A stretch of 64,000 bases of DNA from Cricetomys ansorgei. Lineage: Eukaryota > Chordata > Mammalia > Rodentia > Nesomyidae. Position numbers and translations under genes: made by a program. The stretch's first letter is position 1; every line of letters starts with the position of its first letter. Where the stretch lies: NCBI GenBank assembly GCA_026225945.1, contig JAMJFZ010002586.1, positions 1-64,000 of the forward strand, written 5' to 3'. The notes under the pieces were generated by a model that was not told the origin of the DNA, ran no database searches, and saw only the letters and a list, made by a program, of their open reading frames with translations. Shown piece by piece: positions 11,956 to 21,562 of the stretch.

Positions 11956-14900
11956 CGATCAGCTGTAAAATGCCCTATATTTTCTTGAGTGCATACGTAT
12001 GTACATGTATTTACTAGGGTATACATCTGCACGTGTACATATGTACATGGGTGAACATATATGTAAATGTTTGAACATGAACGTTTGTTTCTGAAGACAC
12101 AGCATTCTCACATTCATACCCTGCTTAAGTACACCCTCCCCATTCCTCTGTACATGTGTATTCATATATGTTCCTTCCAATATTCATATGGACATTTATG
12201 TACAAGTGGTTAACTATATGTATGGTTACTCATGCATACGCTCACCTCATTCACTGAGAACTCCCACATCTAGCACAAGCACCCTCTTAGGCTTCTGTAG
12301 GCAAGCATGGATATACATGTATGGAGACTTACCACTGTTGGCATCATTTCCTGAAGTGATTCACTCACCTGAGACAAACGCTTTAGACATCAACGTATGA
12401 AGTGTGAAAAGTGCTCATCCAAAAACTATCATAGGTTCACATTACTGCAAAAACACAGATCTTTTACAAAGAGGAAAATAACTGCTTCAACAGCCTGTGC
12501 AAAAGAAACATATAGCTCAAAAACTACTCGAAATGAAACTTGATTATAACGTGTTTTTTAACAGTATCATGAAGGGTCCCAATTAGCTGCAAATATGCCC
12601 TATATTTTCCTGTGTGCTTATGCCTAGTCATGTATTCACTAAGGTGTACATCTCCACCTGTATATTTGTACATGGTTGAACATATATGTAAAAGTTTGCA
12701 CGTGAACATACGTGTTCACAGGCATATCCTGCCAAAACACAACTTCATTATACCTCTGTAGACAGTTATGCATGAGAGTGGATATACATGGAAATGCATA
12801 TGTATGCACGTGTATCTTCATGTATATTGGTTTATGTTCCTTCCAGTACACGTGTGTATTTTTATGAAGAAGTGGGTAACTATATGCCCGTGATAGTACG
12901 TGTATGTGGATGAATTTTCATGAATACATGCTACAGTCACTGAAAAGTCCCAAAACATACATACACTCCTCAGGCTTCAGTAGGCAGGCATGAATGCACT
13001 TGCATATACGTGTATGCACATGTATGGAGACGCACCACTGATGCTGTAGTTTCCCAAAGAGACTCACTCACCTCAAACAACTTCGTTCGACATCAGCAAA
13101 CAAAGCATGAAAGACGCGCATCCAAAAACTATCATGGTTTCATATTACTGTAAGAATCACAGATCTTTTGCAAATAAGAAAATGACAGCTTCAACAGTAT
13201 GTGCAGAAGACACATACAGCTCAAAAACTATTCGAAACAAAATTTGATTTCAATGTGTTTCCAAACAGTGTCATGACAGGTCCCGATTAGCTGAAAATGC
13301 CCTATATTTTCCTGTGTGCTTATGCCTAGTCATGTATTCACTAGGGTGTACATCTCCACCTGTGTACATGTACATGGTTGAACATATATGTAAAACTTTG
13401 CACATGAATGTACATGTAGGAGACACAGCACATTCACAGACATATTCTGCCAAAACACAACTTCCCTACGCCTCTGTTGACAGTCATGCATGAGAGTGGA
13501 TATACATGGAAATGCATATATATATGCACATGTATCTTCATGTATATTGGTTTATGTTCCTTCCAATATATGTATGTAATTTTATGAACCAGTGGGTAAC
13601 TATATGCACGTGATAGTACGTGTATGTGTATGAATTCTCATGAATATACGCTACAGTCACTGAAAAGTCCTAAAACATACACACACTCCTCAGGCTTCTG
13701 TATGGATGCACTTGCATATACGTGTATGCACATGTATGGAGACACACCACTGATGCTGTAGTTTCCCAAAGAGACTCACTCACCTCAGACAACTTCGTTT
13801 GACATCAACATAAGAAGCACGAAAGGCGCACATCTAAAAGCTATCATGGTTTCCTCTTACTGCAAGAAAACAGATCTTTTACAAATAAGAAAATGACTGC
13901 TTCAACACCATGTGCAAAAGACACATACAGCTCAAAAACTCTTCGAAACAAAACTTGATTTCAACGTGTTTTCAAACGGTATCATGATTAGCTGTAAAAT
14001 GCCCTATATTTTCTTGAGTGCATATGTATGTACATGTATTTACTAGGGTGTACATCTGCATGTGTACATATGTACATGGTTGAGCATATATGTAAGTGTT
14101 TGCACATGAACGTACATGGAGTTACAGCACTCTCACATTCATACCCTTCTTATGTACACCCTCCCTATGCCTCTGTACATGTTTATTCGTGTATGCTACT
14201 TCCAGTACTCGTATGGACATTTATGTACAATTGGGTTCATGCATACGCATGCGTCACTCACTGAGAACTCCCACATCTAACACAAGCACCCTTCTCAGGC
14301 TTCCAGAGGCAAGTATGGATATACATGTATGGAGACTTACCACTGTTGCCATCATTTCCTGAAGTGATTCACTCACCTGAGACAACCACTTTAGACATCA
14401 ACGTAAGAAGTGTGAAAAGTGCTCATCCAAAAACTATCATAGGTTCACATTACTGCAGAAACACAGATCTTTTACAAATAAGAAAATAACTACTTCAACA
14501 GCATGTGCAAACGACACATACAGCTAAAAAACTACTCAAAACGAAATTTGATTCCAACGTGTTTTTAACAGTATCCTGAAGGGTCCTGATTAGCTCCAAT
14601 ATGCCCTATATTTTCCTGCGTTCTTTTGTATATTCATGTATTTGCTATGGTGTACGTCTCCACGTGTATATATGTACACTTTTGAACATATATGCAAATG
14701 TTTGCATATGAATTTAGGAGTGCATATGAGTGTAGGAGACCCAGTACATTCACAGGCATATCTTGCCAAAACACAACTTCCCTACACCGCTGTACACAGT
14801 CATGTATGAGTAGATATACATGGAAATGCATCTGTATGCATGTGTATCTTCGTGTATATTGGTTTATCTTCCTTCCAATATATGTATGTACTTTTATGAA

Positions 14901-15299
14901 CAAGTGGGTAACTATATGCACGTGATAGTATGTGTATGTGCATGAAATCTCATGAGTACACACTGCAGTCACTGAAAAGTCCCGAAACATACACACACTC
15001 CTCAGGCTTCCGTAGGCAGGAATGGATGCACTTGCATATACGTGCATGTACATGTATGGAGACACACCATGTTGCTGTAGTTTCCCAAAGAGACTCACTC
15101 ACCTCAGACAACTTCGTTCGACATCAACATAAGAAGCTTGACAGTTGCTCATCCAAAATCTATCATGGTATCAGAATACTGCAAGAAAGCAGATCTTTTA
15201 CTATTAAGAAAATGGCTGCTTCGACAGCATGTGCAAAAGACACAGACAGCTTAAAAACTCTCTGAAACGAAACTTGATGTAATCATTTTTTTCACGGTA

Positions 15300-15452
15300 T
15301 GAAGTGTCCAGGTCATCTCTATTAGGGTACACATGCACACTCTGACAGCATATTCACCGAGGCAACATCTTTACAAATGAATTGAAGAAACGTGCTTTAT
15401 ACAAGCTGGAAAGATGAGCCCCAAAAATCATCTTTGAATCTGCTTAATCCTG
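15300..15452. other. Non-repeated insert within the composite array, copy 2
   Basis: This is the counterpart of 6549-6705 and lies at the same place in the second block. Its presence in both copies shows that it entered the array before the 8.77-kb duplication. Its function and family are not recognised. Confidence 0.55.
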
Positions 15453-16153
15453 AAAACCTGTCCTCCTGTAACATTTTAAAGTGAATTCTTGCACAGCATT
15501 TACAGAAGACACATATAACTCTAAAAGTACATGAAAGGAACCATGATCTCCACGTGTTTTTCTCAGTATCAAGAAGCATACTGATTATGTCCTATATTTT
15601 CTGGCATGCATATGTATGTCCATGTACTTGTACATATTTACATGGTTGAACATATATGTAAGTGTATGAACATGAAAGTACAGGTATGAAAGACACAGCA
15701 CTTTAACATTCATACCCTGCTTAAGTATACCCTCCACATGCCTCTGTAGGGAGGCATGCATGCTATTGGATATATATGGAAATGCATATGTATGCACTTG
15801 TATGTACATGCATATTCATGTATGTTCCTTCCAGTTACGCATGTACATTTATGTATGAGCGGGTATGTATGTGTGATAGTACATTTATGTTCATGAATTG
15901 TCATGCGTACCCACTCCTCATTCATTGAAATATCCTGCAACAAACACGCACCCTCCTCATTCTTCCGTAGGCAGGCATAGATACAAGGCAGGCACTTGTA
16001 TATACATCTATGTACATGTATGGAGACACACCACTGGTGCCTTAGTTTCCCACAGAGACTCACTCACTTGAGACAACCTTGTTAGACGTCAATGTAAGAA
16101 GCGTGAAAAGTGCTCATTCAAAAACTATCATAGGTTCACATTGCCACAGAAAC

Positions 16154-18581
16154 GCAGATCTTTTACAAAGAAGAAAATAACTGCTTCAAGAGCATGTGCA
16201 AAAGACACATACAGCTCAAAACTATCTCAAACAAAACTTTATTTCAACATGTTTTTAACAGTATCATGAAGGGTCCTGATTAGCTGCAATATGCCCTATA
16301 TTTTCCTTCATGCTTGTGTATGTACATGTATTTACAAGTGTGCAGGTCTGCACGTGTATATACATACACGGTTGAACATATATGTAAATGTTTGACCATG
16401 AACGTATGTATCTGAAGAAACAGCTCTCTCACATTCATTCCCTGCTTAAGCACATCCTCCCTACGCCTCTGTAGGCAGGCATGCATGTGAGTAGATATAC
16501 AAGGATAAAATATGTATGTGTATGTACATGTATATTTGTGTATGTGCCTTCCAATATATACATTTATGTACAAGTGGGTAACTATATGTATGTGACTGTA
16601 CGTGAATGTTCATGAATATTCAAGCATACGCACACCTCATTCACTGAATAATTCCATAACTAACACATGCACCCTCCTCATTCTTCCTGAGGCAGGCATG
16701 GATGCACTTGTATATACATTTTTGTTCATGAATTGTCATGCGTACCCACACCTCATTCATTGAAATATCCTGCAACAAACACGCACCCTCCTCATTCTTC
16801 CGTAGGCAGGCATAGATACAAGGCAGGCACTTGTATATACATCTATGTACATGTATGGAGACACACCACTGGTGCCTTAGTTTCCCACAGAGACTCACTC
16901 ACTTGAGACAACCTTGTTAGACGTCAATGTAAGAAGCGTGAAAAGTGCTCATTCAAAAACTATCATAGGTTCACATTGCCACAGAAACGCAGATCTTTTA
17001 CAAAGAAGAAAATAACTGCTTCAAGAGCATGTGCAAAAGACACATACAGCTCAAAACTATCTCAAACAAAACTTTATTTCAACATGTTTTTAACAGTATC
17101 ATGAAGGGTCCTGATTAGCTGCAATATGCCCTATATTTTCCTTCATGCTTGTGTATGTACATGTATTTACAAGTGTGCAGGTCTGCACGTGTATATACAT
17201 ACACGGTTGAACATATATGTAAATGTTTGACCATGAACGTATGTATCTGAAGAAACAGCTCTCTCACATTCATTCCCTGCTTAAGCACATCCTCCCTACG
17301 CCTCTGTAGGCAGGCATGCATGTGAGTAGATATACAAGGATAAAATATGTATGTGTATGTACATGTATATTTGTGTATGTGCCTTCCAATATATACATTT
17401 ATGTACAAGTGGGTAACTATATGTATGTGACTGTATGTGAATGTTCATGAATATTCAAGCATACGCACACCTCATTCACTGAATAATTCCATAACTAACA
17501 CATGCACCCTCCTCATTCTTCCTGAGGCAGGCATGGATGCACTTGTATATACATTTTTGTTCATGAATTGTCATGCGTACCCACACCTCATTCATTGAAA
17601 TATCCTGCAACAAACACACGCACCCTCCTCATTCTTCCGTAGGCAGGCATAGATACAAGGCAGGCACTTGTATATACATCTATGTACATGTATGGAGACA
17701 CACCACTGGTGCCTTAGTTTCCCACAGAGACTCACTCACTTGAGACAACCTTGTTAGACGTCAATGTAAGAAGCGTGAAAAGTGCTCATTCAAAAACTAT
17801 CATAGGTTCACATTGCCACAGAAACGCAGATCTTTTACAAAGAAGAAAATAACTGCTTCAAGAGCATGTGCAAAAGACACATACAGCTCAAAACTATCTC
17901 AAACAAAACTTTATTTCAACATGTTTTTAACAGTATCATGAAGGGTCCTGATTAGCTGCAATATGCCCTATATTTTCCTTCATGCTTGTGTATGTACATG
18001 TATTTACAAGTGTGCAGGTCTGCACGTGTATATACATACATGGTTGAACATATATGTAAATGTTTGACCATGAACGTATGTATCTGAAGAAACAGCTCTC
18101 TCACATTCATTCCCTGCTTAAGCACATCCTCCCTACGCCTCTGTAGGCAGGCATGCATGTGAGTAGATATACATGGATAAAATATGTATGTGTATGTACA
18201 TGTATATTTGTGTATGTGCCTTCCAATATATACATTTATGTACAAGTGGGTAACTATATGTATGTGACTGTACGTGTATGTTCATGAATATTTAAGCATA
18301 TGCACACCTCATTCACTGAATAATCCCATAACTAACACATGCACCCTCCTCATTCTTCCTGAGGCAGGCATGGATGCACTTGTATATACATTTATGTTCA
18401 TGAATTGTCATGCATACCCATTCCTCATTCATTGAAATATCCTGCAACAAACACACGCACCCTCCTCATTCTTCCATAGGCAGGCATAGATGCACTTGTA
18501 TATACATCTATGTACATGTATGGAGACGCACCACTGTTGCTGTACTTTCCCACAGAGATTCACTCATCTGAGAAAATCTCT
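16154..18581. repeat. Three long (~836-bp) composite subunits, block copy 2
   Basis: The anchor GCAGATCTTTTA occurs at 16154, 16989 and 17826 (spacing 835 and 837). The subunits are nearly identical, and all carry the same partial internal duplication described for copy 1. Each encodes on the minus strand an open frame of 97 codons rich in His, Tyr and Cys (about 16280-16573, 17115-17408, 17952-18245). The frames are preserved because the DNA is nearly identical, not because of visible selection, so I do not call a gene. The last subunit ends in GAGAAAATCTC directly against the telomeric tract. Confidence 0.82.
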
Positions 18582-18610
18582 TTAGGGTTAGGGTTAGGGT
18601 TAGGGTTAGG
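18582..18610 (+). repeat. Interstitial telomeric repeat, 4 TTAGGG, copy 2
   Basis: This tract is identical to the one at 9824-9852 (four TTAGGG plus TTAGG) and lies at the same boundary in the second block. The perfect match in both blocks means either a recent duplication or concerted maintenance. Confidence 0.95.
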
Positions 18611-19023
18611 AGGTGAGGGAGGGTCCAAGGTACATGAAGGAGGGGCCAGGGGACGTGGGGAGGGACCAGAGGAGGTGAAGGAGGGGCCAGGGAAGGTCAG
18701 GGAGGGGAAAGAAAAAGTGAGGGAGGGGCCAGGGGCTGTGAAGAACGGGCTAAGGGAGGTGAGGGAAGGGCCGTGAGGTGAAGGAGTGCCCAGTGGAGCT
18801 GAGGGAGGGGCCATGGAAGGTGAGTTAGGGGCCAGGGGAGGTCAGGGCATTTCCAGGGCTGGTGAGAGAGGGACAGGTCAGGTGAGGGAGGGGCAAGGGG
18901 AGGTGAAGTAAAGGCCAGAGGATGTGAAGGAAGGGCAAGGGGAGGTGAAGGAAGAACCATGGACATTGAAGGAGGAGACAGGGGAGGTGAGGGAAGGGCC
19001 GGGGAAGTAAAAAGGAGCCAGGG
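18611..19023 (+). repeat. G-rich minisatellite, ~20-bp unit, copy 2
   Basis: This is the second copy of the tract at 9853-10268 and starts directly after the telomeric repeat. It differs by small gaps and by GAAGGGCAAGGGGAGG near 18928, where copy 1 reads GAAGCAGTCAAGGGAGG. Runs of three or four G recur across the whole tract. No gene is called. Confidence 0.9.
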
Positions 19024-19107
19024 GATTGTCTGAATTAAAACACGAATAGACGATATGATTTTTTAGAGGTTTTATTATGAGTATATTTCTGTTAATTCTT
19101 TTAATAG

Positions 19108-19310
19108 GAAAAGTGGGTTGCAGGTGCTTCAATAAAAGAAGGCAGTGTATTGTGGCATTCAATGGACTTCTGTATGCTTCTGGAGGTGATGATTTCTTGG
19201 CTCCAGGTACTTTGTTCTCAGTTGAAGTTTACAACCCTCACTTAGATACGTGGATAGAAATTGGAAAAATGATCACTAGTAGTTGTGAAGAGGGTTTTGA
19301 CGTACTATGA
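19108..19310 (+). pseudogene. Kelch-like exon remnant, one blade, open frame (copy 2)
   Basis: The frame reads through a single Kelch-type blade: FNGLLYASGGDD, then VEVYNPHLDTWIEIGKM, with the Gly-Gly pair and the Tyr and Trp spaced as in Kelch repeats of BTB-Kelch (KLHL-type) proteins. A pyrimidine-rich stretch ending AATAG at 19107 looks like a splice acceptor. The frame stops at TGA in 19308-19310, shortly after the blade. A working Kelch propeller needs about six blades and normally a BTB domain, and none of this is nearby, so I treat it as an orphan exon. The parent gene is not identified; the blade resembles several KLHL members. Confidence 0.6.
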
Positions 19311-19781
19311 CTGTGACACAGAAGGCATAAAAACACAAGAACAACCTTTTGCAAATCAAACATATATTTGGTAATATGATCCTTTTTTGAATATTCCATG
19401 AATTGAATAGATGAGTAAAGATGCTCTGACAAATCATACTGGGCCTGAGAGGGGCTGTGAGAATTAAGAAAACAGACAGAGATGGGATATATTCGGGAGG
19501 GCATAAAGTGAATACTGCAGCCCCAAATTTATTTGACACACCATATTTACACCCTTCAGGGGTGTCTTTTACAAGGTCAAAAAAACTATCATATCCTGGC
19601 CTTGGGCTCTGAGGCAGCTCCTTCTGCTAAACAGATAAAGCAGCGTGATAATTCTGCAAAACATTCTGCTTTCCAAGCAGTTATGTTCAAGGTCAACAGT
19701 TCTTTCACTAAAAGCATCTCATTGTCAAAAGGCTCACGAATTAAGAATGATTTTTCTAAGAAGGTTTCTCTAACAGGATAG
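19311..19781. other. Featureless tail of block copy 2 and transition DNA
   Basis: 19311-19690 matches 10554-10938. From 19691 the sequence is single-copy in this window (GGTCAACAGTTCTTTCAC onward). Weak similarity to the macrosatellite just upstream of its second B3 (ACGAATTAA, CAGGAT) suggests that the ancestral macrosatellite flank starts in this stretch. No gene is seen. Confidence 0.5.
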
Positions 19782-20005
19782 AGGTAGGACTCAGTGGTCA
19801 AGTCCAGGTATTGCTATGAATGCAAATTTAGTTCCCAGCCTTGACTTAAAGCTGCTCAGAACTGTCTGCTACTCCAGTTCCAGATAATCCAATACTGTCT
19901 TCTCTATGGCAACCACAGTCACTGTACTCTGTGTACATACCACCCACAATATAACAAAAAAATATTTTAATATTTAATAAAAATATGCAAATTAACAAAA
20001 CTTAT
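19782..20005 (+). repeat. Diverged B3-like SINE, truncated relative of the macrosatellite unit
   Basis: GACTCAGTGGTCAAGTCCAGG, CTACTCCAGTTCCAGATAATCC, ACTGTACTCTGTGTACATACC and TTAATAAAAATATGCAAATTA match the second B3 of the 2.92-kb unit (reference 22453-22659), but with far more differences than any two units show. It then jumps from ACAAAACTTAT to GCATGGCTACCC, skipping about 240 bases present in later units. This is the left edge of the array: an old, unhomogenised copy with a deletion. Confidence 0.75.
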
Positions 20006-20059
20006 GCATGGCTACCCATGAAACTGGAACAGGACTCATACTGCTTGCTAAATTAATGC

Positions 20060-20078
20060 AGTCCGGTTTGGCCGGACT
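20060..20078. other. Perfect hairpin, 7-bp stem, in every unit
   Basis: AGTCCGG, loop TTTGG, CCGGACT. It contains two CCGG sites and is unchanged in all units that I read, at offset +54 from each unit start (for example 22979, 25905, 28828). It could fold in RNA or single-stranded DNA. No function is assigned; it may simply be carried along by array homogenisation. Confidence 0.7.
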
Positions 20079-20150
20079 TCTATCTGTCAGATTAAAGTCA
20101 CATCTGTCCCCTCACAAGAAAGCTTGGAAACTGCCGCCATAAGCCATCTG

Positions 20151-20156
20151 AATAAA
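20151..20156 (+). promoter_or_regulatory. AATAAA, possible poly(A) signal
   Basis: The AATAAA hexamer lies in CTGAATAAAACC at offset +145 of each unit. It is a canonical polyadenylation hexamer, but no clear GU-rich downstream element is seen, so its use is doubtful. Confidence 0.25.
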
Positions 20157-20475
20157 ACCTAGTATGGGGACCTAAGTCTCTGTTATGACCATGATGAGTG
20201 GCAAGGAAATAAATGGTATTAACCTCAACGAGGGTATATACAATGCTGGCTCTTGGCTACTGTGTAGGTAAATGATGGCAGTGGGAGTCCTGGAAGGGAG
20301 GACTGCTTCCTTCTGCTGCTTTTTAATGTTGCATGGTGGTGTATGACAGCATGTTATCTTTCTCATACATACTTGAAATGATGTGAAGCCAAGTCCTTGG
20401 AAACAAAGGGAAAAGGTTGTTCTGAAGAGACGTCTTGGGAGAAAGCATATGTATTCTGCCGGCTCCGATTCTCGT

Positions 20476-20483
20476 TATAAAAG
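20476..20483 (+). promoter_or_regulatory. TATA-box-like site of unit 1 (repeated in all units)
   Basis: TATAAAAG follows CCGGCTCCGATTCTCGT at offset +470 of each unit (23395, 26321, 29244 and so on). It matches the strong form of the TATA box. The palindrome AGACGTCT lies about 45 bases upstream and contains GACGTC, a partial CRE-type site. A start would fall near 20505, in an A/G-rich stretch, and the first long feature downstream is the B3a SINE. Unit 14 has one extra A. Transcription is inferred only. Confidence 0.35.
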
Positions 20484-20596
20484 GGGACTTCAGTATCTAT
20501 AAAGAAGACAGAAACAGAAGACAAAGGTTAAAAATGAGAACGTGTGGTGCTCAGAAATAACCTCCAAGCAAAACTCTATATTCATAAAATGATTTA

Positions 20597-20815
20597 GGTT
20601 GCAAAAGTGGCTCATTATTAACTGCATCTGACTTCTTCTGAGGCCTCACATTGATTCCCTCCATGGTGGCCCAGGACCAGCTAACCAGCTGTAATTCCAC
20701 TTCCAATGAGGCCTGACATCCTTTTCTAGCCTCCACACATACTGCACGTTGGTTGTAGAAAGAGACACTTAAAGGCAAAATACCCATAGACTTAAAAAGG
20801 ATATCATAATTAATA
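20597..20815 (+). mobile_element. B3 SINE (B3a) of unit 1, sense
   Basis: GTGGCTCATTATTAACTGCATC, TTGATTCCCTCCATGGTGGCC, AGCTGTAATTCCACTTCC, TTTTCTAGCCTCCAC and GGCAAAATACCCATAGAC follow the rodent B3 consensus in order. The left part is the tRNA-derived portion, and the A-rich tail is decayed (TTAATAAGG). It is old and present in every unit at +591. The 88-98 codon minus-strand frame over it (starting at 20847 in unit 1) is antisense to this SINE and is not a gene. Confidence 0.8.
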
Positions 20816-20974
20816 AGGAACAGATAATTAAGAGTTTTAGTAAGCACTTTAAAAGCATCCTGGGGATGATCTATGTTGACTTTTACTCTTTTAGTCTCCT
20901 TTTAGTATGCTTTTCCTCTAGCAATCTCCATGACCCTCCCTTTGAATCCTGTCTATTATTTCCTGGTGAGATTT

Positions 20975-21082
20975 CTTTTTTTTTTGTTAAGACAGGGTTT
21001 CTCTGATGTAACTCTGGCTGTCCAGGAGTTCACAGAGATGTGCCTAGCTTCCTTCCTAAGGCATGTGCCACCACTACCTGGT
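20975..21082 (-). mobile_element. B1 SINE (B1a) of unit 1, antisense, internally deleted
   Basis: A T tract (the poly-A tail on the minus strand) is followed by GACAGGGTTTCTCTGATG, CTGGCTGTCCAGGAGTTC and GTGTGCCACCACTACCTGG in later units (GCATGTGCC here). About 30-40 bases of the central B1 (the ACTCTGTAGACCAGGC part) are missing in all units, so the deletion predates amplification. T-tract length varies from unit to unit. Confidence 0.88.
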
Positions 21083-21487
21083 CTATCTCTTTTAGTATAC
21101 CCCACTATCCTTTCTTGATGTATTATTGTCCACAGAAGGTACTGCTTGACATAGCTAATATGTACTCATAATTTACCCACTGTTCTTCTTCATGGGAATA
21201 CAGGAGGCTAATTGCTACTGGCCTAAGCCAGAGCAGTTATAGACCATAGTGCTCTGCCAGCCACCGAAATTCTTTGGAAAATTTGTGAAGTAAAGCATGG
21301 TTGTCTTTATTCAGAGTCTTGTGTCAGAAGAATTTCTGATTAATATATTTTTAAGCTAGCTAAGTAGAGTGGCAAATGTGAAGCATAGGAGTTATACAGA
21401 AAACAAGTTCCTATGTAATTTTCCTCATTTCATATATTCTATTTACAAAAGTAATAGCTCGTTAGAATCAATTTTGATCACACCCCT
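21083..21487. other. Unit segment between B1a and B1b, no feature recognised
   Basis: This is AT-rich single-copy-type sequence within the unit. It contains TTTTTAAGCTAGCTAAG and TTCATATATTCTATTTAC. No frame of note, no RNA gene and no known transposon was seen. Confidence 0.5.
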
Positions 21488-21562
21488 AGAAAGGGTTTCT
21501 CTGTTTTAACTCTGGTAGTCCTGTAACTCACTCTGCATACCAGCCTCACATGATGAAGCTAC
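21488..21562 (-). mobile_element. B1 SINE fragment (B1b) of unit 1, antisense
   Basis: AAAGGGTTTCTCTG, ACTCTGGTAGTCCTG and AACTCACTCTGCATACCAGCC correspond to the tail-proximal half of B1 read on the minus strand. The rest is missing. From unit 6 on the site reads GCAGACCAG, which is nearer to the B1 consensus than the GCATACCAG of units 1-5. Confidence 0.75.

Larger units (their letters stand above)
11297..18581. repeat. Composite ~600-840 bp tandem repeat array, block copy 2
   Basis: This has the same subunit series as in copy 1. The CCCTATATTTTC anchors lie near 11972, 12598, 13299, 14000, 14605, 15590, 16290, 17127 and 17965 (spacings about 626, 701, 701, 605, 985, 700, 837, 838). Early subunits differ from each other by many substitutions, whereas the last three are almost identical, so the right end of the array was amplified most recently. 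The 985-base interval is explained by an unrelated insert at about 15300-15452 plus an additional diverged satellite-like core. Confidence 0.9.
10939..19690. repeat. 8.75-kb block, copy 2 of a tandem segmental duplication
   Basis: This is the head-to-tail second copy of the block at 2173-10938, with the same element order and nearly the same length (8752 against 8766). Its three long composite subunits are nearly identical to one another, and its Kelch-like frame is open, so it looks like the cleaner copy. After CAGTTATGTTCAA (19690) the sequence runs on into GGTCAACAG and the flank of the macrosatellite, which suggests this right end is the ancestral continuation and that the satellite re-entry at 10938/10939 is the rearrangement junction. 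Confidence 0.93.

Noticed and set aside
13262..13300. Possible CENP-B box (CCCGATTAGCTGAAA, and TTCGAAAC nearby)
   Set aside because: The required CGAA or CGGG half is missing at the correct spacing; only part of the core matches.
16280..16573. 97-codon His/Tyr/Cys-rich frame on the minus strand, in three identical positions (also 17115 and 17952)
   Set aside because: It lies wholly inside the 836-bp tandem subunit, reflects ATGTAC-type composition, is broken in copy 1 and in the shorter subunits, and shows no domain.
19108..19310. Functional Kelch protein gene
   Set aside because: Only one blade of about six, no BTB domain, no start codon with context and no further exons in the block.
20006..20475. 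Retroviral LTR-like arrangement (TATA box, AATAAA, hairpin)
   Set aside because: AATAAA precedes the TATA box, no TG...CA ends, no primer-binding site and no gag/pol/env-like frame were seen.
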